DNA of 64,000 nt from Sphingomonas aerophila (GTDB lineage Bacteria > Pseudomonadota > Alphaproteobacteria > Sphingomonadales > Sphingomonadaceae): the NCBI RefSeq assembly GCF_014199305.1, contig NZ_JACIJK010000002.1:310001-374000 (forward strand), given 5' to 3'. Of this stretch, positions 1 to 8,910 are shown piece by piece. The notes below the pieces were generated by a model. That model was not told where the DNA came from and did no database searches. It saw only the letters and a list, made by a program, of their open reading frames with translations. Every line of letters begins with the position of its first letter. The first letter of the stretch is position 1. The position numbers and the translations under genes were made by a program.

Positions 1-218
1 CGCCATTCCTTGAACACCTTGAGCACCCGGATCGGCAGATCAGCACGCTGGTAGAGCCAACTCGCTGGATAGGTGCGAGCGGGGCCCGTCCGCATCCGTG
101 CGCGCCCGGCTGCAATCGAGCCCCAGAATGGCGGCTTCCTGTCTGGGGCAGCCTCCAAGGGCTGCGCCATCAATGCAACAGCGATTGCCCCCATGGCAAA
201 GCGGGCGACATTACGCAT
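1..218 (-). CDS. SH3-like domain secreted protein (5' part only)
   Basis: The gene reads leftward from an ATG at 218 and runs off the window edge, so only about 72 residues are visible. The first 22 or so residues form a signal peptide (basic start, then a hydrophobic run ending in Ala residues), so the product is exported. The next stretch contains the pattern MRTGPARTYPASWLYQRADL, which matches the start of bacterial SH3-like (SH3b) domains that usually bind cell-wall or protein ligands. An AGGAG ribosome-binding site lies about 7 bases before the start. Its exact role is unknown; small periplasmic SH3 proteins of this type are common in sphingomonads. Confidence 0.75.
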   Translation of the reverse strand, partial: MRNVARFAMGAIAVALMAQPLEAAPDRKPPFWGSIAAGRARMRTGPARTYPASWLYQRADLPIRVLKVFKEW

Positions 219-453
219 CAAAACACTCCTGCTGCCAACGTCCTACGCGTGCGCGCCCGTCCGATTCAACCGCGTTTACGCCGCCTCGTAAGGCAATCCG
301 TCCTGGGGTCGCCTGGACGCCGCTAGACGCCCTGCGGCATCTCTCGCCCGACCCATGGCCAGCAACCGATCCGCCCATGCGACGATGTTCCGTCGTTGTG
401 ATGAGTAAACGACAGAAAGAATGACTTAATTCGAACCTGGATCAAGTTTGGGT

Positions 454-478
454 GAAACTACGATGCCATTGCACCGTT
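454..478 (+). promoter_or_regulatory. Possible EcfG (general stress sigma factor) promoter
   Basis: GAAAC at 454-458 and CGTT at 475-478 are separated by exactly 16 bases. The alphaproteobacterial EcfG consensus is GGAAC-N16/17-CGTT, so the -35 box has one mismatch. The CGTT box ends 19 bases before the ATG of the small gene at 498. A one-mismatch short motif can occur by chance. Confidence 0.35.
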
Positions 479-497
479 GAGGAGCGGAGGTGCAGCG

Positions 498-776
498 ATG
501 AGCAACGGCTACGATAGCGCTGAGGAAGAATTACAGGCCAATCAGGCGTCCAAGCTTTATCCGGTTGGGCGATCATTACGCACGACCTTCCCTGCGCCTG
601 ACGGGGAAGATCTTCAGCCACGCATAACCACCTTGATGGTGGAGCTTGCACATCAGCCGTATGAACGGGACGGCAACGACCGCTTGATATCAGAGGGGCC
701 ACCATGCGCCGCTGACACAGGGCGGGAGCTTTCACTGCTTAGTCAAATCGCTCGCCTGTTTCGCCGGGTGAACTGA
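498..776 (+). CDS. Small hypothetical protein (92 aa)
   Basis: A short soluble protein with no signal peptide or membrane segment. The ATG at 498 is preferred because a strong purine-rich ribosome-binding site (GGAGCGGAGG) sits just upstream. The middle carries the pattern VGRSLRTTF followed by a helical LMVELAHQPYE segment and the C-terminus is basic (RLFRRVN). I do not recognise the family. Its size and the possible EcfG promoter upstream would suit a stress-induced small protein, but this is inference. No close neighbour on the same strand suggests a role. Confidence 0.55.
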   Translation: MSNGYDSAEEELQANQASKLYPVGRSLRTTFPAPDGEDLQPRITTLMVELAHQPYERDGNDRLISEGPPCAADTGRELSLLSQIARLFRRVN

Positions 777-803
777 TCGTTTCAGCCTGAGCGCGTAAAG
801 CAA

Positions 804-1124
804 TCAACGCGCGGCTGGCGGACTGATCGTCTCCGCAAGCTCCGCTTTCCCGAGTGTCCGAATGAAGGAAAGGCCGATGCGCCTCTCCTTGATCCAGGCA
901 ACCTTGGCCATTCGAGTAAACTTCGGACAGACCAGCATCACAGTTGATCCAGCTTCCGGCGGCTCGGTCGTGTGTAACAAGGCGCCCGCCACCGACAGGT
1001 CGAGCAGGTGAACCCGCTGGACCTGCGTGCCGTGCCTCATCTCCGCCGGCTCAAACAGCTTCAGCCGCGCCGTACGGCGCTGCGGATGCTCTTCATCGAG
1101 CCGCATAGCGGATAAGTCACCCAT
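804..1124 (-). CDS. PilZ domain protein
   Basis: A 106-residue single-domain protein. Residues 17-21 read RRTAR, fitting the RxxxR arm of PilZ, and LDLSVAGALL near residue 45 fits the (D/N)xSxxG motif; together these form the cyclic-di-GMP binding surface in PilZ proteins. The remaining beta-rich stretch is typical of the fold. It is predicted to be a stand-alone cytoplasmic c-di-GMP receptor with no attached output domain, so its partner cannot be read from sequence. A GGDEF-EAL protein that could make or degrade the ligand lies elsewhere in the window (44.2-45.9 kb), but not in the same operon. Confidence 0.85.
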   Translation of the reverse strand: MGDLSAMRLDEEHPQRRTARLKLFEPAEMRHGTQVQRVHLLDLSVAGALLHTTEPPEAGSTVMLVCPKFTRMAKVAWIKERRIGLSFIRTLGKAELAETISPPAAR

Positions 1125-1206
1125 GCTGTCGTGATGGCACTTGCGTGATTGCCCACCCCCTAAGGCAGAGGGTGAACAAGGCGGAAACCCTGACTTCTCT
1201 TTCCGA

Positions 1207-2610
1207 TCAGTCGCCGGTCAGAATTCGGTCTACCAGCTGCTTCACCGTCGGCACGAATCCGTTCGAGTAGAAGGGATCGCGCTTGAAGTTGAAGGCGGAG
1301 TGGCCCGCAAACATCAGGTTGGCGTCTGTATCGCCGCCATGGGCGATGTCCTGCAGCGTCTTCTGGATGCAGAACGACCGCGGATCGGCCAGCCGGCCGG
1401 TCGAGTTCGTTTCCGTATCCGCCCAGCTGGAGAACAGGCATTGCGACAGGCAGCCCATGCAGTCGGCCTGATCCTTGCGAATCTCCTTCGCCTCTTCAGG
1501 GCTGACGAACACCAGCGTATTGTCGGGCGTCTTGAGCGCGGTCTGGTATCCGGCGCCGAACCACTCGCGCGCCCTGAGCAGGTCGTTGCGGGTGACCCAG
1601 AAGTTCTTGCCCTTCACGCCCACGTCGAGCTGGAAGACATGATCGCCCGCTTCCTGAGTCGAAAAGGCAATCTGCCGTTCCGACCGACCTTCCAAGGAAC
1701 GAAGGAACGGATTGCGGACTGCCGACGAATAAAAGCCAGTGGGACTGAAGCGGTGGAGCAGAACGTCGCCCTCTTCCAGCTTCATCAATTGATCTTTCCA
1801 CCCTTGCGGGATGGGACTTTCCTGGGTCAGCAACGGACGGGTGCCATACTGGAAAGCGATCTGGCCCAGTTCGGGATTGTCGATCCAGTTGCTCCAGTCG
1901 CGCAGGTACCAGACACCGCCCGCCATCACGATCGGAGTTGAATCGGGGATCCCGCCTTCGCGCATCGTTTCACGCAGCGCCTTCACGCGCGGGTATGGAT
2001 CCTCAGGACGAAGCGGATCCTCTGCATTGGACAGGCCATTGTGGCCGCCGGCCAGCCACGGATCCTCGTACACCACCGCAGCGAGCCAATCGGCTGCCTT
2101 TGAATAGGCGCGCTTCCACAGCGCACGAAAAGCGCGGCCGGAACTGACGATGGGCAGATAGTTGACCTGGTAGGAGGCGGCGATCTCGCTCAGCTTGTAT
2201 GGCATACCCGCGCCGCAGGTGACGCCCGCGACCAGCCCACGGGTCCGCTCGAGGACGCCGTGCAGGATGCGCTGTGCGCCACCCATTTCCCACAAAACGT
2301 TGATGTTGATGGCGCCCTTGCCCCCCGCAATGTCCCAGGCACGCTTGACCTGCTGGACCGCACCCTCGATCGCGTATTCCACCAGTTCTTCATGCCGCTC
2401 GCGCCGGGTCAGCGCGCGGTACACCTGCGGGATGATCTTGCCATCGGGATCATAGCTGTCGGCGTTGACCGCCGACACAGTGCCGATGCCCCCGGCCGCA
2501 GCCCAAGCGCCTGCCGATGCGTGATTGGTGGCCGCAACACCCTTTCCGCCTTCGACCAGCGGCCAGACCTCTCGGCCGTTGTATAGGATCGGAGTCAGGC
2601 CTTTGAACAC
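1207..2610 (-). CDS. NAD(P)H-dependent flavin oxidoreductase / nitronate monooxygenase
   Basis: A 467-residue protein of the 2-nitropropane dioxygenase family, FMN-dependent TIM-barrel enzymes that oxidise nitronates or use NAD(P)H to reduce other substrates. The N-terminal GGKGVAATNHASAGAWAAAG segment and the VTCGAGMPYKL stretch are characteristic of the long form found in alphaproteobacteria. A GTG start at 2610 is preferred over the upstream TTG at 2634, because family members begin with a FKGLxPILY pattern and AAAGGT lies about 9 bases upstream. The C-terminal part carries a cysteine cluster, C-x2-C-x3-C near residues 384-391 with another Cys near 414, not needed for FMN binding. The physiological substrate is unknown. 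Confidence 0.85.
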   Translation of the reverse strand: MFKGLTPILYNGREVWPLVEGGKGVAATNHASAGAWAAAGGIGTVSAVNADSYDPDGKIIPQVYRALTRRERHEELVEYAIEGAVQQVKRAWDIAGGKGAININVLWEMGGAQRILHGVLERTRGLVAGVTCGAGMPYKLSEIAASYQVNYLPIVSSGRAFRALWKRAYSKAADWLAAVVYEDPWLAGGHNGLSNAEDPLRPEDPYPRVKALRETMREGGIPDSTPIVMAGGVWYLRDWSNWIDNPELGQIAFQYGTRPLLTQESPIPQGWKDQLMKLEEGDVLLHRFSPTGFYSSAVRNPFLRSLEGRSERQIAFSTQEAGDHVFQLDVGVKGKNFWVTRNDLLRAREWFGAGYQTALKTPDNTLVFVSPEEAKEIRKDQADCMGCLSQCLFSSWADTETNSTGRLADPRSFCIQKTLQDIAHGGDTDANLMFAGHSAFNFKRDPFYSNGFVPTVKQLVDRILTGD

Positions 2611-2683
2611 GAGATGAACACCTTTCGGACGCAATCTTTGCCGTATAGCGTATGAGTTTCGATCGACCAGAGGCTATTACCGA

Positions 2684-3820
2684 TCAGTCGAGCGCCCCGG
2701 GACGCCCCATCGCTTCCTCATACAACGACTGATAACGCTCGATCATGAGCGATGCTCCAAACTCTGCTTCCGCCTTGGCGCGGTTTGCGGCCCCCACGCG
2801 CTTTCGCAGGTCGGAATCAAGGACCAACGGCTGAATGGCATCGCGCAATCGAACCTCCGTCCCGTGCTCGGCAATGAAGGGCAGGTTCTCAGGCGCGACC
2901 ATGCGGGGAACGTCGCCCACCGCCGGGCTGGCGATCGGCAGCCCCGCCGCCATGCCTTCGACCACCGAAATCGGAAACTGCTCCGATCGTGACGACAGCG
3001 CCAGGATGTCGAACAGCCCCGCATAGCGATACGGCCGATCGAGGAACCCAGGCAGCAGCAGCTTGTCCGCGATCCCCATTGCCGCCGCAGATTGAGTGAT
3101 CGTATCGCGCTCGGGCCCCTCACCGACGATCACCAGCTTGAAACGGCCCGACAGGCCGCCGCATGCGCGTACCAGCAGCGGCAGGTCCTTGACCGCGCGC
3201 AATCCGGCGATGGCGCCGATCACGATTTCCTTCTCGCGCCGCACCAGGCCAGGGATCGCCTTGGGCTGCGGTGCTTCGGCGTATAATGCCGTGTCGACGC
3301 CGTTCGCGATCCGCCGCACCCGCTCGCGCGGCTGCTTCCAGGCGGTGAGCGCGACGGTTTCGAGCGTTTGCGACGGCACGGCAAGCGCGTGGGCGGCTGA
3401 CAGGGCGATGCGACGGTACAGGTTGCGCTCGCGCTTCAGTCCATACGCCTCGTCTTCGTTGAAGCCGTCCTCGTGATGGATCAGCGGGGGCAGCCCTTTG
3501 CCGAACACCCGCCGCGCCATGACGCCGTCGATCGCACCCCAATTATAGGTCAACACCAGGTCGAAGCCGCGCATGAAGCGCGCGATCGCTTCATAGCGTG
3601 CAACGGACGGTTTGCCCTTGAGCGGTGGCGGGTTCTGCGCAATTTCGAACGCGACACCTTTGGCGATAGCGTCTTGAGCGCCCACCGCCTCCGGCACGCC
3701 GGACACGATCACGTGGCGCGCGCGGTCGCCCCAGGCGTTCATCAACTGAACGGCCCTCGCCTCCTTGCCGCCGAGCGAGAAGGAGGAATGAAGATGCAGG
3801 ATGCGGATCGGTCCGGCCAT
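2684..3820 (-). CDS. Glycosyltransferase family 4 (GT-B fold)
   Basis: A 378-residue glycosyltransferase. The N-terminus (ILHLHSSFSLGGKEARAVQL) matches the acceptor domain of GT4 enzymes, and the C-terminal half has the nucleotide-sugar site VVEGMAAGLPIASPAVGDVP, with the conserved Glu and Gly-Leu-Pro turn. No membrane span or signal peptide is visible, so it probably acts at the cytoplasmic face of the inner membrane on a polysaccharide or lipid-linked glycan. The start ATG at 3820 lies 5 bases after the upstream hydrolase gene on the same strand, so the two are probably co-transcribed. The donor and acceptor sugars cannot be predicted. Confidence 0.88.
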   Translation of the reverse strand: MAGPIRILHLHSSFSLGGKEARAVQLMNAWGDRARHVIVSGVPEAVGAQDAIAKGVAFEIAQNPPPLKGKPSVARYEAIARFMRGFDLVLTYNWGAIDGVMARRVFGKGLPPLIHHEDGFNEDEAYGLKRERNLYRRIALSAAHALAVPSQTLETVALTAWKQPRERVRRIANGVDTALYAEAPQPKAIPGLVRREKEIVIGAIAGLRAVKDLPLLVRACGGLSGRFKLVIVGEGPERDTITQSAAAMGIADKLLLPGFLDRPYRYAGLFDILALSSRSEQFPISVVEGMAAGLPIASPAVGDVPRMVAPENLPFIAEHGTEVRLRDAIQPLVLDSDLRKRVGAANRAKAEAEFGASLMIERYQSLYEEAMGRPGALD

Positions 3821-3825
3821 GCGCC

Positions 3826-4677
3826 CTACCTTGCTGCCGCCAGAAGCCGGTCGATGGCTGGCACGACCTCCGGCTCCGCCAATGTGGGTGCGTGGCCGAC
3901 CCGCGGCACGGTCACCAGTTCCGCCGTGCCGAGCGCATCCGCCATCCGGCTTGCCGTTCGTTGGCTCAGCACATCGGAGCGTTCACCCCGGACGACCAGT
4001 ACGGGCTTGCCCGACAGCGCAGCCAGCGCGCCCCACATGTCGGGCGGCGTGTCCGGCGGGGGCAGCTTGAACGGTTCGGCGATCTTCAGGTCATAGTCGA
4101 GCACGATGCGGCCCGCAGAGGTCAACCGGTACAAACGCTTGGCCATCGCCAGCCAGTCCGCGATCTGCCAGTCAGGGTAAACCTCCGCGTTTGTTTCCCA
4201 CACCGCGCGGGCGGCGTGCATCCATGTCGGAAAGCTCGATCCCCGGCCGACATAGCTGCGTATCCGGCTGAGACCAGCGGGCTCCAGGTCAGGCCCGACG
4301 TCATTCAGCACCGCGCCCGCAACCGGTGCACCAGCCCCGGCGAGCAGCATGGCCACGATCCCGCCAAGCGACGTTCCGATCACGACAAAACGGTCGAGTG
4401 CCTGGTCGTCGATCAGGGCCTGCAGATCGCGGACGTAGCAGGCGGGCTGGTAGCTCTGCGGATCGCGTGCATATTCGCTGCCACCGCGCCCACGCAGGTT
4501 CACAGCCAGCACCCGCCGCGACCCGTCGATCCGACATGCGAGGTCGTGGAAATCGCGCGCGTTGCGGGTCAGTCCCGGCAAGCAGATGACCGGAGCGACA
4601 GCAGGATCGCCGGCATAGTCCCGGTAATGAAGTTTCAGGCCGTCATTCGACCAATAGCGATTTTCGAAAGCCGACAT
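3826..4677 (-). CDS. Alpha/beta hydrolase
   Basis: A 283-residue alpha/beta-hydrolase. The nucleophile elbow is GTSLGG with Ser near residue 103, an oxyanion-side CLPGLTRN motif lies near residue 32, and a C-terminal RVGHAPTL supplies the catalytic His. The reading frame is open further upstream, but the ATG at 4677 is chosen because the family starts near a YWSNDGLKLHYRDY pattern and a longer form would overlap the divergent selO gene. It is cytoplasmic with an unknown ester or similar substrate. It lies just upstream of the glycosyltransferase on the same strand. Confidence 0.87.
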   Translation of the reverse strand: MSAFENRYWSNDGLKLHYRDYAGDPAVAPVICLPGLTRNARDFHDLACRIDGSRRVLAVNLRGRGGSEYARDPQSYQPACYVRDLQALIDDQALDRFVVIGTSLGGIVAMLLAGAGAPVAGAVLNDVGPDLEPAGLSRIRSYVGRGSSFPTWMHAARAVWETNAEVYPDWQIADWLAMAKRLYRLTSAGRIVLDYDLKIAEPFKLPPPDTPPDMWGALAALSGKPVLVVRGERSDVLSQRTASRMADALGTAELVTVPRVGHAPTLAEPEVVPAIDRLLAAAR

Positions 4678-4718
4678 GGCTGGTTGCACGTCCCCGATAG
4701 CGCCTCCCATATCGCGGG

Positions 4719-6077
4719 ATGCTCGTGTCCCCGCAAGCGTACCATCCGTCGCGCGCGCTTCTCTCGCTTGGCGAAGAGTTTTACGATGCCGTGGCGCCGG
4801 CCAGCTTTCCTGAAACGGTGCTGCGCTTCCGCAACGATCGCGCGGCGGCGCAGATCGGCTTGGCAACGCTCGCCGGGGAAAAGTGGCTGCGCCACCTGGC
4901 CCGGTTCAAGCCGCTGCCCGGCACCCTGCCCGGCCCGCTGGCGATGCGCTACCACGGTCACCAGTTCCGCTCCTACAGCCCGGACCTGGGCGATGGCCGG
5001 GGCTTCACCTTTGCGCAGATGCGCGATCAGGCCGGCCGGCTCATGGACCTGGGCACAAAGGGGTCGGGCCAGACGCCATGGAGCCGTTTCGGCGATGGCC
5101 GGCTGACGCTGAAGGGCGGCGTCCGAGAGGTGCTGGCGACCGAGATGCTGGAGGCCCTTAACGTCCCGACGTCGCGCACGCTCAGCCTTGTTGAGACCGG
5201 CGAGGGGCTGGACCGCGGTGATGAACCATCGCCCACGCGCTCAGCGGTGCTGGTCCGGCTAAGCCACAGCCACGTCCGCATCGGCACCTTTCAGCGGCTC
5301 GCTTATTTCCGCGATGAAGAGAACATGCGTCGCCTCGTGGCCTACAGCCTGAGCGAGCTCTTCGGAGAGCGGAGCGACGATCCCGTCCGTCTGCTCGAAC
5401 TGATCGTTGGTTGCACGGCAACGCTTGCTTCCCGCTACATGGCGGCGGGGTTCGTCCACGGCGTGCTCAACTCGGACAATATCAACGTCACGGGCGAGAG
5501 CTTCGATTATGGTCCCTGGCGTTTCGCCCCGACATGGGATCCGGCGTTCACGGCCGCTTATTTCGACGCCAGCGGCCTTTATGCCTTTGGCCGCCAGCCG
5601 GAGGCCATCCACTGGAACGTCATGCAATTGGCCGCATCGCTTCGCCTGATCGCCGAGTCCGATCGGCTGATCGAGCAGCTTGAGAGCTTTGCCAGCCGCT
5701 TCCAGCCTGCGCTGGCCGACGCAGTCCTTTGGCGGATGGGCGTGCTACCACGGGACCCCGAGCGCGATCGGGCCCTTGCTCGCGCTGTGGAGCGGGCGTT
5801 GCGGGCCACGAAAGCGCCGCTCGACCAATTCTTCTTCGACGTTTTCGGTGGCGACCTTCCCGCTTCCTATGGCGAAGCCTGGCAGGAGGTTCGCGGTGCC
5901 CTCTCCAGCTATCCATCCCGTAAGGGACGCGATCACCCCTATTGGTCGGGGCAGCCTTGCTCGATGCTGATCGACGAGGTGGAGGCGATCTGGGCACCGA
6001 TCGCAGCAGCAGACGACTGGTCCTCCTTCTGCGGCAAGGTTGCAGCAGTGCGCGCCATGGGTGACGCGCTCTCCTGA
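4719..6077 (+). CDS. selO: Protein adenylyltransferase SelO (YdiU family)
   Basis: A 452-residue pseudokinase-fold enzyme. In studied members SelO transfers AMP from ATP to Ser, Thr or Tyr residues of proteins and helps in oxidative stress. Visible signatures are YHGHQF near 78, SPDLGDGRGF near 87-96, the nucleotide-binding GTKGSGQTPWSR near 112-123, and the metal/active-site segment HGVLNSDNINVTGESFDYGP. Its length is at the short end for the family. The ATG at 4719 has no strong ribosome-binding site. It is divergent from the alpha/beta hydrolase, with only about 40 bases between the two starts. Confidence 0.93.
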   Translation: MLVSPQAYHPSRALLSLGEEFYDAVAPASFPETVLRFRNDRAAAQIGLATLAGEKWLRHLARFKPLPGTLPGPLAMRYHGHQFRSYSPDLGDGRGFTFAQMRDQAGRLMDLGTKGSGQTPWSRFGDGRLTLKGGVREVLATEMLEALNVPTSRTLSLVETGEGLDRGDEPSPTRSAVLVRLSHSHVRIGTFQRLAYFRDEENMRRLVAYSLSELFGERSDDPVRLLELIVGCTATLASRYMAAGFVHGVLNSDNINVTGESFDYGPWRFAPTWDPAFTAAYFDASGLYAFGRQPEAIHWNVMQLAASLRLIAESDRLIEQLESFASRFQPALADAVLWRMGVLPRDPERDRALARAVERALRATKAPLDQFFFDVFGGDLPASYGEAWQEVRGALSSYPSRKGRDHPYWSGQPCSMLIDEVEAIWAPIAAADDWSSFCGKVAAVRAMGDALS

Positions 6078-6122
6078 TGTCGCCGGGGTGACGGCGGGTG
6101 CGCGAGCGGTTACATCCTCGCC

Positions 6123-7532
6123 ATGGCCGCTCTTTCCTCGCACGAACCCGCCACCGGCGCCCTTCTCTGGCAGGGTGAAACGGGCGATGTAGATGGAGAG
6201 ATCGCCGCCGCCCGCTCCGGCTGGGCGGCCTGGGCCGCAAAGCCCGTCACCTTCCGCATTGAAACGCTGCGTCGCTTCGCCAACGTGGTGCGCCAGCGGC
6301 ATGAGGCATTTGCCGACATCCTCGCCCGGGAGACGGGAAAGCCGTTGTGGGAGGCGCGCGCCGAGATCGACAGCGTCATCGCAAAGGTCGACATATCGGT
6401 CAGCGCCTATGCCGAGCGGACGGCTCAGCGCCGGCTCGACTCCCCGATGGGCAGCCGCATGGCCTTGCGCCACAAGCCGCACGGCGTGCTGGCCGTGCTC
6501 GGCCCGTATAATTTCCCCGCGCACCTGCCCAACGGCCACATCGTCCCGGCGCTGATCGCGGGCAACGCGGTGGTGTTCAAGCCGTCGGAGAAGACACCCG
6601 CGACCGGCGCGTTCCTGGTCGACTGTTACCTAGCCGCCGGCGTGCCTGACGATTGCATTCGCCTGCTTCTGGGCGGCCCCGCGGAGGGCAAGGCGCTGGC
6701 CGCGCACCGTGACATCGACGGCCTCCTGTTCACGGGGGCGGCAAGGACGGGCCTGAACCTCAATCGCCTGTTCGCCGATCGGCCGGAAAAGATCCTGGCG
6801 CTGGAGATGGGCGGCAACAACCCCCTGGTGGTCTGGGACACGCCGGACCTCCACGCGGCCGCCGTGCTGGTGGTGCAGTCGGCCTTCGCCACCGCCGGCC
6901 AGCGCTGCACTGCGGCGCGACGCCTGATCGTGCAGGAAAGCCTGGCCGACGGCTTGCTTGACGAGATTGCAAAGATCTTGTCGCGCCTGATCGTGGGGGA
7001 GCCGCATGCGGATCCTGCCCCGTTCATGGGCCCTGTGATCGACAACGACACCGCCGATCAGCTGACCGAAAGCTTTCTCGCCTTGATGATGCAGGGCGGC
7101 CGCCCGATCCGGCATCCCGAACGGCCCGTTCCCGACCGCCCCTTCCTGCTGCCGGCATTGATTGACGTGACCAAGGTCGCCGAAAAGCCGGACGTGGAGC
7201 TTTTCGGCCCAATCCTCCAGATCATCCGCGCCGATGACTTCGATGCTGCGATCGCGGAAGCGAACAACACCCGCTATGGCTTGTCCGCCTCTCTGATCAG
7301 CCAGACGCCCGCGCTATACGACCGGTTCTGGGCCAACATTCGCGCTGGGATCGTCAACTGGAATCGCCCCACCAATGGCGCATCCTCCAACGCGCCGTTC
7401 GGCGGGGTCGGCTGGTCGGGCAACCACCGGCCGAGTGCCTTCTACGCCGCGGATTATTGCGCCTACCCGGTCGTGTCGAACGAAGCCGATGCCGCGCGCG
7501 CAACGATCGGCATTGGCTTGCGCGACCTTTGA
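6123..7532 (+). CDS. astD: Succinylglutamate-semialdehyde dehydrogenase (AstD-like)
   Basis: A 469-residue NAD-dependent aldehyde dehydrogenase most like AstD, which oxidises N-succinylglutamate 5-semialdehyde to N-succinylglutamate in arginine catabolism. The Rossmann segment GPYNFPAHLPNGHI near 128, the catalytic Glu in LEMGGNNP (about E228) and the catalytic Cys in GQRCTAARR (about C262) are all present. The other ast genes (astA, astB, astE) are not next to it, so the pathway assignment rests on the protein alone. It follows selO by 45 bases and may share its transcript; the GH5 gene begins 22 bases after its stop. Confidence 0.85.
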   Translation: MAALSSHEPATGALLWQGETGDVDGEIAAARSGWAAWAAKPVTFRIETLRRFANVVRQRHEAFADILARETGKPLWEARAEIDSVIAKVDISVSAYAERTAQRRLDSPMGSRMALRHKPHGVLAVLGPYNFPAHLPNGHIVPALIAGNAVVFKPSEKTPATGAFLVDCYLAAGVPDDCIRLLLGGPAEGKALAAHRDIDGLLFTGAARTGLNLNRLFADRPEKILALEMGGNNPLVVWDTPDLHAAAVLVVQSAFATAGQRCTAARRLIVQESLADGLLDEIAKILSRLIVGEPHADPAPFMGPVIDNDTADQLTESFLALMMQGGRPIRHPERPVPDRPFLLPALIDVTKVAEKPDVELFGPILQIIRADDFDAAIAEANNTRYGLSASLISQTPALYDRFWANIRAGIVNWNRPTNGASSNAPFGGVGWSGNHRPSAFYAADYCAYPVVSNEADAARATIGIGLRDL

Positions 7533-7554
7533 CGCTTCAAAGAAGGAAAGAACC

Positions 7555-8880
7555 TTGATCGATCGTCGTGCCTGTATCGGGGCGGGCCTGGCCCTAGCTG
7601 CCAGCGACGCTCTGCCGGCTGAAGCGAAGTCGCGCAAAGGCATCGTCGGGCGTCAGGGCACCCGGCTGGTGGTTGCCGGCCGGCGCTACCGCTTTGTTGG
7701 CGCGAACATGTGGTCGGGCGCATATCTTGGCGCTGATGGCCCGTTCGGCAACCGTGACCGCTTGCGCCGTGAGCTCGATGCCCTGGTTGCGACTGGAGTG
7801 ACGAACCTGCGCCTGCTCGCCTCGGCCGAAGAGGGCCCTCTCAAAAACTCGGTGCGCCCTGCCTTCCGCACTGCGGCCAAGAGCTACGACCCCACCCTGC
7901 TCGCTGGCCTTGATTACTGCCTCGCCGAAATGGGCCAGCGTGGCATCAAGGGCGTGCTGTACCTGACGAATTTCTGGGAATGGTCGGGCGGCATGATGAC
8001 GTACCTCAGCTACGTCAACGGCGGCCAGTATATCGACATGAACGACCCGGCCCACCCCTGGCCGGAGTTCGCGGACCGGACGTCGGCCTTTTATTCCACG
8101 CCCGCCGCGGTCGCGCTATACCATGATTATGTTCGCAGCGTCGTCGGGCGAACCAACACGATCACCGGCCAGCGCTATGCCGATGACCCAGCGATCATGG
8201 CGTGGCAGCTTGCCAATGAAGCACGGCCGGGCGGCAGCGAAGCGGTGGGTCGCCGCAATCTGCCTGCTTTCACGGCCTGGGTGCGCGGCACCGCACGCTT
8301 GATCAAGTCGATCGACCCCAATCACCTCGTATCAACGGGCAGCGAGGGACTGAAGGGTTCGCTGGAAGACGCCGCGATCTACACGCAGGTTCATCAGGCA
8401 CCGGAGATCGACTATTGCACGGCCCACGTGTGGCCGCTCAACTGGACCTGGGTGGACGACAAGGACCTGGCCGGGACCGAGAAGGCCGGCGCCGCCAAGG
8501 TTGCCGATTACCTGGATAGTCACGTCGCGCTTGCCCGACAGATCGGGAAGCCGCTGGTCATAGAGGAATTCGGCTTCCCCCGCGACGTTGGCTATTCTCC
8601 CTCGGCCAGCACCGCGTTCCGCGACCGCTATTACCAGCAGATCTATGCGGCGGTGATGGCCGGCACCGGTCCGAACGGCCCGGTTGCCGGTTCGAACTTC
8701 TGGGGCTGGGGCGGCGAGGGCCGGGCCGAGCATCCGGACTTCCGGTTCCAGCGTGGCGACCACAGCTACCTCGGCGATCCGCCGCACGAACCGCAGGGTT
8801 GGTACAGCGTGTTCGACACCGACAACTCGACACGAGCGATCATCCGCGATCACGCGGCGGCCCTGGCCCGGCTGACCTGA
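7555..8880 (+). CDS. Exported GH5 glycoside hydrolase (endo-beta-mannanase-like)
   Basis: A 441-residue glycoside hydrolase resembling family 5 subfamily 7 mannanases. The acid/base Glu lies in QLANEARPGG (about E222) and the nucleophile in VIEEFGFPRD (about E338). The TTG at 7555 is chosen as start because an AAGGAA ribosome-binding site lies 7 bases upstream and translation then begins with a twin-arginine export signal (DRRACIGAGLALAAS); the frame stays open further upstream but within astD. Predicted to be periplasmic or secreted and to cut beta-mannan or a similar polysaccharide. Followed by a stable hairpin at 8917-8938. Confidence 0.85.
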   Translation: MIDRRACIGAGLALAASDALPAEAKSRKGIVGRQGTRLVVAGRRYRFVGANMWSGAYLGADGPFGNRDRLRRELDALVATGVTNLRLLASAEEGPLKNSVRPAFRTAAKSYDPTLLAGLDYCLAEMGQRGIKGVLYLTNFWEWSGGMMTYLSYVNGGQYIDMNDPAHPWPEFADRTSAFYSTPAAVALYHDYVRSVVGRTNTITGQRYADDPAIMAWQLANEARPGGSEAVGRRNLPAFTAWVRGTARLIKSIDPNHLVSTGSEGLKGSLEDAAIYTQVHQAPEIDYCTAHVWPLNWTWVDDKDLAGTEKAGAAKVADYLDSHVALARQIGKPLVIEEFGFPRDVGYSPSASTAFRDRYYQQIYAAVMAGTGPNGPVAGSNFWGWGGEGRAEHPDFRFQRGDHSYLGDPPHEPQGWYSVFDTDNSTRAIIRDHAAALARLT

Positions 8881-8910
8881 ACGGTCGGGCTGTCGCGCCT
8901 TTGCCGCTGG

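Noticed and set aside
1141-1941. Long plus-strand open frame opposite the nitronate monooxygenase
   Set aside because: It lies fully antisense to a well-supported gene, and its translation is low-complexity and Arg-rich with no family resemblance.
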